Shown: positions 1-11,509 of the stretch, in pieces | Layout: each line of letters begins with the position of its first letter | Numbering within the stretch: position 1 is the stretch's first letter | DNA from: Nematopogon swammerdamellus | Taxonomy: Eukaryota > Arthropoda > Insecta > Lepidoptera > Adelidae | Length of the DNA stretch: 64,000 bases | Direction of reading: 5' to 3' | Assembly (NCBI GenBank): GCA_946902875.1 | Contig: OX336345.1 | Location: forward strand, 17,019,395 to 17,083,394 | The notes under the pieces: generated by a model | Database searches by the model: none | The model's input: the letters and a program-made list of their open reading frames with translations, nothing else | Told to the model about the DNA's origin: nothing | Position numbers and translations under genes: made by a program

Positions 1-819
1 TACGTTCTGACAAATAATAAACCATCTCGAAGAAAGCAAGTAACTAAGGGCGAGGCCGAAGGCCGAGCTGCGTTCAGGAAGAAGCTAAACCATCTCGAAT
101 AAAGTTAATTAATATTAAGATTGAGTTAATTTAATTTAAATTTTATTATAAAGTCCACGCTTCTAACGGCAAATATACCGTGCATCCTAGAACCTCGCGG
201 TTACTCCCGGCTGGATGGCAAGAGGCCCGATGCTATCACCTTAGTGCCATGGACTAAGGGTAGTTCTTTGATGTGGGACGCCCCTTTTGTTCTCACATTG
301 GCTCCAAGTCACATTAGGACATCTTCAAGAGCGGCTGGCGCGGCCGACGCTGGGGCGGAGAGCCTCAAACGCAGCAAATATAGAAATATAATTCAAGATT
401 TCGAATTTGTTGCGTTTGCTGTTGAAACCCTCGGTCCGTGGAGCAGTGAAGCCAAAAGAGGCTTGAGCTGGTTGACGCAACTGGTGTCCCGCCATCAAGG
501 GCTTATGTACTTCATTCAAAGGGTAAGCCTTGCCATCTAGCGGGGTAATGCCGCAAGTGCTCTAAGAACATTTGAAAATGCCCGTTTTGATAGTTATTTT
601 AATGTTTGTTAGGTATGTTTAATTCTTTAGTTATTAATATTACTTTTTTCGTCTTCCTGATCGCAGCTCGGCCTTCGGTCTCGCCCTTACTTACTTCCTT
701 TATTTGAGAAAGATTTATCGTTTACCTGAAAGCAGCTCGGCCTTCGGCCTCGCCCTTAGTTACTTACATTCTTCTTTGGAATACGAATTTCACGCGAGCG
801 GAGCCGCGGGCTCAGCTAG
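1..819 (+). mobile_element. Helitron 3' portion (5' end outside window)
   Basis: The segment ends in a GC-rich imperfect hairpin around GCGAGCGGAGCCGCGGGC followed by CTAG, with a T immediately after at 820. That is the Helitron 3' signature (hairpin, CTRR, insertion between A and T). Inside are several copies of a 68-bp GC-rich repeat (core GGCCTTCGGCC, in opposite orientations on the two sides) around a LINE-derived coding relic at 166-612. The same arrangement, in reverse orientation, recurs at 45671-47961 and 52614-54904. The left end is truncated by the window. It is non-autonomous as far as visible: no Rep/helicase coding is seen. Confidence 0.75.
166..612 (+). pseudogene. LINE reverse-transcriptase C-terminal fragment captured in the Helitron
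   Basis: Reading from 166 gives motifs [29 protein letters not shown] and QRVSLAI, then a TAG at 538-540 where the family normally has Q, then RGNAASAL, and a stop at 610-612. From memory this motif series (KRPDG-TL-PW, LAPSH, ETLG-WG, QR-S-A-QRGNA) is the C-terminal region of a class of invertebrate non-LTR retrotransposon proteins. The exact clade was not determined. The catalytic RT part is absent, so this is a fragment, not a gene. Its orientation matches that of the host Helitron, as in the other two copies. Confidence 0.55.
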
Positions 820-2640
820 TTACCTAATAAAGTAATAGGTATTTACCGTATAATAAATACGGTAAATACTGATAATTAGAGGTAAATCTGTACACATAGC
901 AACCCTAAACGCTGTTTTGACAGATAGACAGTGGAGCCAACATAACGGCGAAGGGAAGATTTATATGGAACGCTCTCTACGTAGCAACGTACACGACAGA
1001 ATATGAACTATTTAAATGAAAATTTATAAGAATAGAAATACATGCGAACTTATTCAATTTGATTGTATTGCTGTCGTGAGTCGTGTCTGTTGTGAGCTTA
1101 AAAGCGAGCGAAATGATTGTATATAAAAAAAATTATAAACAGAACAGTTTTAATGTTTGACGCATATTTTGTACTTTCTCGTACCTACCTTGCAAAATAA
1201 CAAGTGCAAATAACAAAATAACAAATAGCAAGTATTTCATTGTTCAAGAGCAGTTTTTTATCAATTGTCCTATTAACAGATCCCTAAAGAAATAGGGAAA
1301 ATAGAAAGAAATGAAAGGGGAAACAATATCTTTATTTATCTTCAATGCAAACAATTTACACTTTAATAATAAAATTAGAAAAACATGAAATAATAGGTCA
1401 AGATAGGTGTTGGTAATTTAAATTAATGTGTTTATGTAGTTTAAATATATTTTAGCTATGGAATATTTATACTATTTACCACATAATGCTTAATTAGGTA
1501 AGCATCTTTGTAATCAGATGTAGTTTGTTTTTACCTATAATTACCCGCTGTTTATGTGTCCAAGCTGTCTGTTCGTTTTGTTTTGTATAAATGTACTAAT
1601 TAGTTTTGTTTTAATTTTATTGCTGTACTTAATACGCACTTGAAATGTATCAATAGGCTGGTTGATTGACAGATATTACCTGAGGCATTAAATCCGCCTT
1701 TCGTAACATTTATTATATACAGCATTTTGGATTTTAATTTTTTTGACATGTCTATTGAATTAATGTTTGATGATTTTAATGAATTTTATTGATTTTAATC
1801 TAAGACTTTAACTGTTAATTATTTTAATGATTTTTAATTGTGACAATTGGAAAATTGCAATTGATTTTATGTAAGGGAAATAATAATATAAATTAGGCTA
1901 ATTTTAGATACCGATATATCCAATATTCTAAGCAAGTCCCTTGACCTGATTGGGCTCTGATTGAATGGAATATTTTGAGTAGATATTTCGAATTGTTACC
2001 AGTTCAAATGCAATCTGTATTGCCCACGAATGATTTTCGAACAAATACAAATACATATTGCATCAATAAATATCCCGTTAATATCTTTAATATCGATCCG
2101 TTAATATCTTTGGTACGCGACTATGCTCATATGAAGTCAGGGCCGATGCTGACTGTAGTTAGTTTATACAAAGACCAACTCCGTCTGTGGTTAATCAAGA
2201 GCTTTCAATAAACTTGCCGAAGGAGGGCTTGTGCAAGTATGACTCGGATTATATTTTATGTAAATATTTAACTTGCAAACTTCTTGTCGCAGAAACTTTG
2301 GCTTTCCGGGCGTCAGCTCAATTCCCTCGGCTTGAGAATTTCCGGAGATTTACCTACCAACCGGCCGACACGTGCTGTTTTGGAAATTAAAATGATGAGA
2401 AGTTTGATTAAAAATAGCACGCTGAATATTAATTGGATATTCAAGGTCAACGCAAGACTGAAACGGATTTAGGGTCGCTACGCTAATATACGTGGTATAT
2501 TAGGAAACCAGCATGTCTACAAACCCTATTCTGCCAAACTCGCTATGTCAGCGTATTACACCTGGTTCCTGTCGCATTAGGTGTCATGCAGTGCTTCCCT
2601 TTGGTCATGCCGAATGTACTGAACTGGTCGGAATATATGA
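820..2640. other. AT-rich unique sequence, no gene seen
   Basis: About 1.8 kb of AT-rich sequence with no convincing coding region on either strand. A short stretch at about 1680-1715 (gaggcattaaatccgcctttcgta) resembles the 3'-UTR motif of a lepidopteran LINE, also seen better preserved at 22965-22985. It is too short for a firm call. Confidence 0.5.
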
Positions 2641-2644
2641 ACTA

Positions 2645-2697
2645 ATCTTCATAGTCTTCGTACCACTCCGGACTGGTACGAAGACTATAAATATGAA
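2645..2697. repeat. Hairpin (inverted repeat)
   Basis: ATAGTCTTCGTACCA is followed, after an 8-nt loop, by its exact reverse complement TGGTACGAAGACTAT. The outer part (cttcat / atgaag) continues the pairing after a 6-nt insertion. It sits directly against the 52-bp satellite that starts at about 2697. Confidence 0.8.
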
Positions 2698-3115
2698 GAG
2701 CCCCATTGTCTAGTAAGATAAGGGAAGGGATCTTACAGTTTGGACTGATTTAGCCCCATTGACTAGTAAGATAAGGGAATTGATCTACAGGCCGGACTGA
2801 TTTAGCCCCATTGACTAGTAAGATAGGGGAATTGATCTACAGGCTGGACTGATTTAGCCCCATTGACTAGTAAGATAAGGGAATTGCTCTACAGGCCGGA
2901 CTGATTTAGCCCCATTGACTAGTAAGATAGGGAAATTGATCTACAGGCCGGACTTATTAAACCCCATTGACTAGTAAGATAAGGGAAGGGACCTACAGCC
3001 CGGACTGGTTTAGCCTTATTGTCAAGTAAGATAACGGAATGGATCTATATACAGTCCGGGCTGGTTCAGCCTTATTGTCTAGTGAGTTAATTGACGGGAT
3101 CTGCAGTGCGGACTT
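2697..3115. repeat. 52-53-bp tandem satellite, about 7-8 copies
   Basis: The phrase CCCCATTG(A/T)CTAGTAAGATA recurs at 2701, 2754, 2806, 2858, 2910 and 2962, a 52-53-bp period. Each unit continues with GGGAATTGATCTACAGGC and a GGACTGATTTAG block. The last copies (3012 onward) diverge to CCTTATTGTC. No coding potential. Confidence 0.9.
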
Positions 3116-3159
3116 AAATTCGCGGTGTAGCAGCTGATTAGCCAACAATGCCAGGTTCC

Positions 3160-3540
3160 ATAAAATTTCTCAAGTGCGAGTTTTACTCGCGCACGGATGG
3201 TTCCGTATATCCGCTATTACCATACCTGTCAAAAAACCATTATTCGTCTATATTTTGTCTTTCTATAGTAGCGTGAATAATCGATTCTTATCACGTTTCT
3301 TGTATGGGGACCCAATTATTTCTTTACTTTTTTTAAAATTATTATTTGCTGGCACATTGGCCATAATAATACAATATATTCTGTGACATTTCAACCGGCT
3401 ATCGTTTGAACCGTAATAGGTTACTGTTCAAACGATACAGCCCTAGCACGAACGGACAAACAGACAGACTGACGGCGTAGGCTTAGTAAGAGGCGAGGTA
3501 ATAGGCTTCCTAATAAATGGATACGAAACCCTAAAAAAAG
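3160..3540. repeat. Degenerate lepidopteran-type interspersed repeat
   Basis: Contains AAGTGCGAGTTTTACTCGCGCAC followed by GGTTCCGTA near 3170-3215, and a GACAGACTGACGGCGTAGG block ending in GAAACCCTAAAAAAA near 3465-3540. The same phrase pair (degenerate) recurs in this window at 13491-13890, 27060-27110 and 45210-45275. No ORF of note; type of element not determined. Confidence 0.5.
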
Positions 3541-4740
3541 GTTAGCAACAATGACATAATATCCAGAATATCGTGATACAGCAGTATTCGTGTCGTTTGA
3601 AAGATCATAAATATGTTTCGAGGCAGTCGGCACTGTTTCGTACTTTCAGTCGTAAACGTTGGAGTACCCTACGTGACCACAATAGTTGCCCGTAAACTAC
3701 GTCTGTGACAAAGTAATGCTAAATGTGGGACACACTATTTCTGTGTCTGTTTCAAGAATATCGAGTATGAACAAGTAGAAAAGTCTGCGTCTCGTGTCGA
3801 CGTGATGAAAAAGCCTGCGTCTCGTGTCATTACTAAACAGTTTTTTATGTGTAGATTAGCGCTGTTAGAGACAGGTTTGTGAATAATGTGAAATTGTAGT
3901 TGAACTAACGTGTGAAAAGAAAATAAGATTTAAAAAATTATGGTAATCGGCACTTTTTATTGTAGCGACTTTGTACAAATGATGTTAATTTTGAATATGT
4001 TACAATAATTGTAACACCACTACAATTTTTGGTCTGGAGAATTGTGATATGTATAGGTAGTTTTTAAGGGCATGGGCAAATCTCCGGTAGTACTTTTTTT
4101 TCACAGTGATTTTTCAAAAATTAATCAGTTTTAATGTAAACTGAACAAAAATTCACTGAAAGGGCTATAGCAACAGTACAGTCTAGGAGTAAACCTAAAA
4201 ACTATTCATTACGTACTAGCTACATGTCTCCTCTACTTGCATACCAAAATTTATTAGATTTTGTGGAATAGATATCCAACTAGAGCGGTTTATGTGACTA
4301 AAATAGAGAAATTTCAAAAAAAGTAAAAAAAAATCATTACTTCTGAACTATTGATTTTCGCGGAACTAATGTTGTTTTTAAATGAGTCAACATGATGTCC
4401 TCTATCTAAAAAAAAAATTTGGACCACTATAACTGGGCCACCCTGTATGTATAAGAAGTCCTTAACTAATGGATTCGACCTCAACACTGAGCTCAAGCGT
4501 GAATAAATGCCGGAATTAAAAACTCACCAGGGCGATGGGTTCCTTGCGATCCAATAAGCCTCCAATAAGCCTCCAGCGAGTAAATAATAGAATTGACCAC
4601 GAGAAAAGCCTTTTAAAAGGAATGCTTTATTCATTTTAGAAGCCTCCGGCTTGTAGCGACTAAAGGAGGATGTTCCAGTTGAACTAGATTTTTTTTTGTT
4701 TTTTTATTTTATTCTTAAAAGAATGTATAATGTTTTGCAT
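3541..4740. other. AT-rich sequence, no gene seen
   Basis: No convincing ORF. At about 4420-4455 the phrase ggaccactataactgggccaccctgtatgta resembles the end of a TIR transposon (CCCTGTATA-type terminus), but the matching left end was not located. Confidence 0.4.
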
Positions 4741-4749
4741 TTCCATTGA

Positions 4750-5036
4750 GAACCATTATAGCCGGCTCCACATACATCCAAAAGAGGCCAACATTGCTCA
4801 ACAAGGTGCCATGTCTATGTCCATGGCTACACTGAACTAGACGAAAATCACATTTTCATAGCCGTTTCTACCAAATTTTCATTCACTGAAGTGGGACCAG
4901 TCCGTACGAAGCAAGAAAGGGACCTATAGTTTTACGTGGCATCCGAACAACGGCCAGCCTAAAAGGTCTCCGACGGTCACCCATCAAATTTCACGATCGG
5001 ACGTCGATCCATAGTGCCACCTATCTACCGATGCTG
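4750..5036 (-). mobile_element. Degraded tRNA/5S-type SINE
   Basis: Read on the minus strand, the region follows the full copy at 38185-38546 in order: the 5S-like remnant GATGGGTGACCG is reduced to ATGGGTGACCG, then TGGCCGTTGTTCGGATGCC (B-box-like region), a CTATAGGTCCC block, GGCTATGAAAATG, GTTCAGTGTAGCC and CATGGCACCTTG. Many substitutions indicate an old copy. Confidence 0.6.
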
Positions 5037-5376
5037 ACGGCTTACTCTCACATCGATAAGATCTGTTGATATGACAGTTCGATGTCTCCGGCCCCAGTAG
5101 CCACAGACACACCCAGAGTCACGCCTGCTTCCCACCGGGGTCGCCAGAGACAGCGGACAGCCGCAAACAATATTGATCTAATCTGCAAACTTAATGAACT
5201 TCTCTTGTCAGGCGCAATGTTGGCAGTGCGTTATGTTGACATGAGGTTAATTTGTATGCGCGGAAGGCTATCTCGTACTTAGTGAAGCAATGCTTAGAGA
5301 GGTCGAGGTTCGATTTCTGGCGTGCATTATATATCTGATCAATCATATATCGGACAGCGGATCAGCCTGGTGATCC
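5037..5376. other. No gene seen
   Basis: Mixed-composition sequence with only short open frames and no recognised motif. Confidence 0.4.
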
Positions 5377-5402
5377 GGGGGGGGGGGGGGGGGGGGGGGG
5401 GG
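5377..5402. repeat. Homopolymer G tract (26 G)
   Basis: An uninterrupted run of 26 G. Such a tract can form a G-quadruplex and is a common place for sequencing and assembly length error. Confidence 0.95.
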
Positions 5403-6060
5403 ATGCTGCTTCAGTCATGTCATGGGGACCATGCTAATGGTCCCTATGGAAGATTATTTTTATTAACCTCCAACGAAAAAGGGGTGTTTATAAGTTTAAC
5501 GTGTTTGTGTATGTGTCTGTCTGTGGCATCGTAGCTCACAAACGGATGGACCGATTTGGATGCGGTTTTTTTAAAGCATGAAATAAAAGAAAAATTACAA
5601 ATTTAAAAAATCCCCGACCCTTAAAAAGTCAAAAATAATTTCAGTTTACTTTAAGTAAATAAAATATAAAAACTCAGAGCAGCGCGGGAATTTACTTAGC
5701 GCTCCCCCGACTCCTTTATGTAAGTAAACTGAAAATATTTTTGATTTTTTAAGGGTCGAGTAAATTTGTAATTTTTTTTACAGTTGGATTTACTTTTATA
5801 GTTAATTTTGTTGATTTTAGGTCTATGTTAATTATCTTTAAGTATTCAAATAAAGTATTACATATAATACGTTTGATCATTATTATCAATAATTGAAAAT
5901 ATGATCAATCCAATGCAGATATGATCAATCCAAGGCTTAAAAAAAAAAAAAAGAGAGTCGCAGTTACTACGTCGGTGTGGTTTAAGTGAAACCGTGTGGA
6001 AACACTTTCAGCGGCTTTTGACCAGGCGGTCAGCTTTGCTGGTTGATTTCCGCTTTGAAG
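5403..6060. other. Interspersed repeat fragments, no gene
   Basis: The phrase tgtctgtctgtggcatcgtagctc with cggatggaccgatttggatgcgg at 5510-5565 is a 5' fragment of a very common lepidopteran repeat. At 5600-5770 an inverted pair (ccccgacccttaaaaa / tttttaagggtcg) encloses an AT-rich segment. No coding. Confidence 0.45.
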
Positions 6061-6067
6061 CGGTTGT

Positions 6068-6141
6068 CTTGACTGCCGCGGACTTGCGTCGCGCTTTGGC
6101 TTTGTCTTGACTGCCGGCGGACTTGCGTCGCGCTTTAGCCG
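6068..6141. repeat. Tandem duplication of about 37 bp
   Basis: GTCTTGACTGCCG(G)CGGACTTGCG followed by TCGCGCTTTGGC appears twice in a row. Flanking sequence to 6840 shows no convincing gene. Confidence 0.8.
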
Positions 6142-6840
6142 AGGTTAGGTTATCGCTGGCAAATTTTTTCTTTGCAGATTCCAGTACGGGCCAGATTTAG
6201 ACCAGCTCCCCCGCAGACTGGCTTACCGCGCAGTAGTGGACTCCCCAACCTGCACACCGAGAGCAAACTATATATAGTCAACGGAGGAATAAGTTCTGAC
6301 AATGCGATATAGAACACGCGCTCTGATTGGTCGGCCACGTGACCTTGACAGACCGAGGGCTGGTCGGTGATGGATGTCTGGAAGCGGTGTTGTACAGGCA
6401 GGTAGGTAAATGTCGAAGTGATTCTTCATAGGTTGAACAGAGGGCGCTGTTTTCATGTTGGCGCACTGAAGGCGCATGAGTGAGGCGGTGGTGCGGTGAT
6501 CATTGGGGGTTAATTAGTTACTAGCATAGAGTATAGAGGCATCAGCTTCACTCCTCAGTAAGCGCCATTTATTGCTAGTGTTCCAAAGTAGCTCATATCT
6601 ATCTATAACTTTCTATACTAGGTAGTACATATTATGCTTAGGTAGGTACGTAGGTTCATAACCTCAATATTTTCTTATTTTTTTGGGAATGTATGTTAAA
6701 AAAGAAATTAAACAATTGAATGAACAAAATATATCATTTAATGTTTATTTTTTTGTTTCTTAATAACAATGCTTTTCTTTGGATGGTATCGCCTTATAAA
6801 CTTTCTTCCTGCTGCTATTTCCGCTGATCTCCTCTGCAGT
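6142..6840. other. No gene seen
   Basis: Several overlapping short open frames exist on the minus strand at 6150-6477, but they lack recognisable motifs and overlap one another in different frames. Confidence 0.4.
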
Positions 6841-7167
6841 TTGGAACCCGCAGTACAAACATTGACTGAGTATAAAGTTTATATTCAATCTATCGAAAAA
6901 AATCAGAACAAATTTCTTAAGCATCTATCTTTTCGGCGTGGCACTCAATTTAAGAAATTAACTTCGTTGACTGAACGTCGAATGGTTACAGATGTTAGGT
7001 TACTGCATAAAATACTAAAGAATAAAGTTGATTCTCCCCACTTACTCAGCAAAATTAATTTCCGATTTCCGAAATTCCGCACACGTTCTGGTAATTTATT
7101 TAATATTCCTAAAAGTAATTGTAACTACCTTAGTGCCACTTGCACCAAACTCCATTTAGACGCCTAA
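6841..7167 (+). pseudogene. LINE reverse-transcriptase C-terminal relic
   Basis: The frame contains LEPAVQTLTEYKVYIQSIEK, then NKFLKHLSFRRG, LTERRMVTDVRLLHKILKNK, DSPHLLSKINFRFP and RTRSGNLF. This is the typical carboxy-terminal region after the RT domain of Jockey/R1-like LINEs (IE-IQ-FL--L, RR---D---LHKI-N, -SP-LL--I-F--P----R). The catalytic RT domain is missing upstream, so it is 5' truncated. It faces the minus-strand LINE relic that follows at 7342-8285. Confidence 0.75.
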
Positions 7168-7341
7168 TTCAGTTTAGTGCACTAAATAAAATTAAAGTCG
7201 AAATTTGTCTTGCACCATTGCCGAGTGTCAATTAGTAGAAGCTTAATTTCGATTAAAGTTAAATGGCCGTCGATGCCCATTTAGCTCGTAGCTAGAGTAT
7301 CTCTAGATGGAATCATAGCGTGTCACTTCTGCTATCTATGC

Positions 7342-8285
7342 TTTTTTTTATGTAAACCAGCATGGGTCGCTGCGCCGAGGGACCAATGGTGCAGTCGACA
7401 GAGCCAAAATCACCTCTCCTCGCGAAACCACGCTCAGTTAGGTGCCATGCCAGCAGATTTGCGGACTGTTGCTAGGCTGTCTAGCCCGTTAATACGACGC
7501 CTGAAGACACCCAGGTTAAAGGATTCAGGAAATACACTCGCCGGAAGACAGTTCCACACTCTAGCGGTGCGACAAAGAAACGATTTAGAAAACCGATGGG
7601 TTCTCAAAAGCCCAATGTCAACAACAAAATGGTGCTGAGTCTTTCTGCGACGAGTCATGCGGAGATAGGACGGGTGGCAGGGAATAAGGGATGCTAGTTC
7701 CGCAGAGCAGCGTCCGTGATAGTATCTGTAAAACAGACTAAGCGAACCCACAAATCGTCTGTGACTCAGGGACTCCAGACCATGTGTAAGTTTCGGGTCA
7801 CCAATAAGACGGATGGCTCGGCGCTGTATCGAGTCCAAGGATGCTAGCAGATAATGGGGACTACCCTCCCAGATGTGACTGCAGTACTCCATCACCGGCC
7901 TAATCTGTGTTTTGTACAACAGGAATAGTTGTGCCGGTGAGAAGAACCGCCGATTGCGGAAAAGTATTCCCAATTTTCTGGATGCAGTTTTGGCCTTAGA
8001 CTCGATTAGTTGCCGGAAACCCACGTCTTTGGAAATAGTGGTGCCCAGGAGGTCCAGGTGTTCCGAGACAGGTACGACGCTGCCTTGGAAACTAGCTTGG
8101 AAAGGAAAGGGATCGACCTTAGCAGATAATGCGCAGCACTGAGTCTTGCTAACGTTGAAGGCGACAAGGTTCTGCTGGCCCCATATAGCTACTTTTCCGA
8201 GAACGTTATCGACGTACTCTTCCAGTCCCTAACATAGCCCTCGTGCTCCGTGCTGTCGTCTGCCTACATTTGACAGTATAGTACA
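7342..8285 (-). pseudogene. 5'-truncated LINE: RT C-terminal half plus 3' UTR
   Basis: An open frame runs from about 8229 down to the stop at 7434. It contains the thumb/C-terminal region seen also in the longer LINE at 40323-41921: VGFRQLIESKAKTASRKLG, RPVMEYCSHIWEGSP, LDSIQRRAIRLIGD, SLSLFYRYYHGRCS and FSKSFLCRTARVWN. Homology continues to about 8285 and stops around the RT catalytic YADD, where the Y codon reads as TAG. The 3' UTR (7342-7433, minus strand) ends in an A-rich tail preceded by GGTTTACAT. The two LINEs clearly belong to one family but differ at many residues. Dead, 5'-truncated insertion. Confidence 0.85.
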
Positions 8286-9382
8286 TATGTATTTCTTCTC
8301 GAAAGAGCTGATTTCTTCTCGTAGCTCTTTCAAAACACCGCTGTGGTTCTTACAAAAGATGACCACGCACACCATTGTTCCTCTAACAATACCAACAACC
8401 GCAATATTCAACGTAAAAAACACTTTTATCTTGAAATGAATAGGGACTTTATTTGACTACCATGATCAAACAAGCAATTTAGCTGACACGCTACGTTCTG
8501 TTTGCAGACGTTCTACGAACATGTTATTGTCCCTTTCTCTCTTGCATATTTGGTTAGTAAAGAAAGAGTATGAAATGTATGTCTCTCAACCTATGTTCTA
8601 CAAGGTTTCCTCTAGTAGGAGCGCAGCGACTGATACAAACTCTTTGATTTAGCTCGCTAATTTTGTATTTAGGGAACGTCAAACTGACGCTCGGCCGCTT
8701 TTTTTATTATCGGCTCTGGATGCAAGGTCCTTTGGAGTACTCGACCGCTCGGTGCGCCACATGAAATACATTCCCGGCTCCTTTCGTGCACACTTCGGCA
8801 GACTTCGGCTCGAAGGAAAGTGGCATGAGTCATGTTTTGGTGGTTAAAAAAAAAATTGGTTGTCTGTAAAGTCGGTTTAACGGACGATAGTTTTACGTGA
8901 TGACGTGAAATAATCGCAGTACATAGAGCAAACATCAGTAATTCTATTTCCAGTAGAAAGATTAATCATCTTGTGACTGGCCATCAATAAACTTCTGTTG
9001 TCTGATCTTGACAGTTTTACTTCTTAAGACGTTACCATGGTAACTTTGACTATACCGATTGTGTCTCTCTATCGCTTGTTACGCGCTCTCGCTTGCACAC
9101 ACAGGCTCAGATAGAACGTGACACTTTTTCGTGTGTGCAGCCGGTGTTCATCAATTTATAAGACGTGACGTCATTACGTCAAAAAATAACCAGGGTTAAT
9201 TTATAGAAGATGCGATTAACCCTAATGTTGAGGCGTCGCATGTCGTTTGTGTTACGTTTCGTTTCGAGCCGAGTGTTCACGAAAGGAGCCGCAATGTCTT
9301 TCAGGTGTCGTTTCGCTAGACCGCTGTCGGTCAGTGTTGCCAACTCCTCCTTTGCGAATAGAGCCAAATGAGTTCGAAAATA
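8286..9382. other. No gene; one MITE-like fragment
   Basis: At 8610-8655 the phrase GCGCAGCGACTGATACAAAC followed by TCTTTG matches the right half of the micro-hairpin at 62980-63025. This suggests a related MITE. Otherwise no coding or recognisable element. Confidence 0.45.
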
Positions 9383-9688
9383 TACAGTGGGGTCGGTACT
9401 TAAAAAGAATAGCCCCATTGCATCTCTCCTCATGCATCCCGTAAAAGACGACTAAGGAATAAGGACGAGATGCCGTGCTAAAGAAGGGCAGTTAGCCACC
9501 TCTCACCTTGGCACGGTCCATCCACCGAGTTATGCAGCAAGTGGGGTTTTGTGCTTACTTGCTGCTTATTTTGTAGTAATATTTTGCTAAACATGGTGGT
9601 CGGTGTTGTGCTGTGGTGTAGTTCTTGCAGCACAACACCGATTGCTTTGCTTACCCCGATTGTCGGGATGCAGCGTGTGGTATGTATT
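9383..9688 (+). mobile_element. SINE-like repeat, family C
   Basis: Begins with GTGGGGTCGGTACTTAAAAA, then AATAGCCCCATTGCATCTCT and a GACGACTAAGG block, and ends with CACAACACCGATTGC and TGTCGGGATGCAGCGTGTGG. Two further copies lie at 23329-23614 and 37851-38184. The first ~65 bp are the same head found on the SINEs at 14066-14388 and 20642-20947. No ORF and no pol III box was confidently identified. Confidence 0.7.
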
Positions 9689-9769
9689 GAACTGACGGCC
9701 AAGATTTAGGGCTAAATGTTGTTTTAAAAGAGCTGATTTGGCAACACTGCTGTCGGTGGTTTTATGTTT

Positions 9770-9806
9770 GTATTACCACGATGTAGGACCTACATCGTGG
9801 TATTAC
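9770..9806. repeat. Micro-hairpin flanked by 7-bp direct repeats
   Basis: CACGATGTAGG, one A, then CCTACATCGTG form a perfect 11-bp stem at 9777-9799. It is bracketed by GTATTAC at 9770-9776 and 9800-9806, as though a 23-nt palindrome had been inserted with a target duplication. Confidence 0.8.
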
Positions 9807-10690
9807 AAGGGGGCGCGCTGTTCGATGCTTTGTGGTTTGTTTCAAAGAGCTACGGGAGGACTGACAGCGATTGGAAAATTTATCCAAGGAAAGGAATCCA
9901 AAATACCCGATTCTGGAAGGTACAGATTCACAACATAGAACAAAAAAATGGAAGCAACAATTATTGTTTACAATATAATCAAAAGATGACGTTACAAGTA
10001 TTGAATGAATTATTTGAAATTTAAATTTATTAAAAACTTTTCTCTGCTAATTCCATTCGGATTCCATTCCGATCCGGAGTCCGACTATTACATTTTGTAC
10101 TACTACATCCTTGTTTCCTTCTATTCTCTCGCAGCCGATTTTGTATTTAATATTTCGCATTTCTACTAGCCACTATTTTACAGGTTTTAATATTTTTCAC
10201 AAATCCACCTGGGCCTTTGCTCTCACACAAATCATTCCGCGGCCGCCTTTAGAAATTGTTTACCTTATTCAGTAAAAAACGTTTAGTTCCTAATCCTTAG
10301 AATTCACTAAGCCCCTAGAATCCAAAAACGACTGCGACCAAAGGGAGATGAAAAATGTTGATAATAAATACCGGGGCCCGCACATTTGCTGATTTAAACG
10401 TTGCGGACTTAACGTAAAATATGGGCGACGTTTTGCTTAAAGGGCATAATAAAATACGAGCCCGTGTGTACTGGATAAATGACTTTTTGGCTCGCCAGGA
10501 TGTCTAATATTCTACCCGCAAAGAAATTAAAAGGATAGAGTTATTACCATAATATGTACTTTGCATACCATATTTTTTCGTCGATAAAATAATCTAGAAA
10601 ATGCTCAAAATTTGCACCGGCTTATAAAGATGCACACGTGGTTATAAGATAGGCGAGTCCCACTGAACTATAATAATAATAGTAGGTAAA
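9807..10690. other. No gene seen
   Basis: AT-rich sequence with short open frames lacking motifs. Confidence 0.45.
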
Positions 10691-10699
10691 TGTACAGTA

Positions 10700-10803
10700 T
10701 AGTACATTGAGCGTGGTTTCACGAGGAGAGGTGCATTGGGTTCGGTCGACTGCACCATTGGTCCTTCGCTACAGCCACCCGGGTTGGTTTTCATAAAAAA
10801 AAA
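10700..10803 (+). mobile_element. LINE/SINE 3' tail fragment
   Basis: GAGCGTGGTTTCACGAGGAG, AGGTG, GTCGACTGCACCATTGGTCC and a GGTTTTCATAAAAAAAAA terminus match, in opposite orientation, the 3' UTR of the LINE relic at 7342-7440. The upstream boundary is abrupt, so this is a severely 5'-truncated copy or a SINE tail. Confidence 0.7.
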
Positions 10804-11509
10804 ATTGCCGCGTGATGTTTGTAGCGTCTCTGTGTATTTTAAATGTATGTGTGTATGTATATTTTTTTTTATTGAACACCAATTTATGCAAATTGGGCAC
10901 AATAGGCGAGCTTAATGCCGCATTCTATTCTTACTAACCTTTAGGATTTGGGAGAAGTATATGCAGGCGAAAAATAATAGTTTGTGGCAATGTATTAAAC
11001 TGTAAATAAATATGTATGATAAACTACAAACGAATATTACATAAATACTTTAATACGCCTGTTACATAATTATGTATATAATTGATTTACATATTATGTA
11101 CATTAATCAGTGGTAATGTTCTACAACACAGTCAACTGAATGACAAGAGAGAGGGAGAGTGTTTATCGTGATTGTGATTGTAGATAATTCCGATTACTAT
11201 GGTGAGTCTGTATTCTGTACGATGATGATAGTGATAATTTGCATAATTTAGTTTAAAGTTTCAATAAAGTTGTTAAACATTTATTTTATTTCGCTGTTCA
11301 TGGACGCTCTGAAGTAATGCTATCAGCGCCAAAATGGTGACAATCAAATCTGCACAATAATAGTGAAGCTATTCTAGCCTAACAAGAGATTTTTCCACAA
11401 ATTTGTGATTTGACCTTTGTGCATTCAAACTTAAAACTACTTCATCTGCTGAACGAATTTCCATAAGCTTTTTCTATACTTTTGAATGTTTGGCCTGACC
11501 GTATACTTT
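10804..11509. other. No gene seen
   Basis: AT-rich, no recognised element. Confidence 0.45.
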
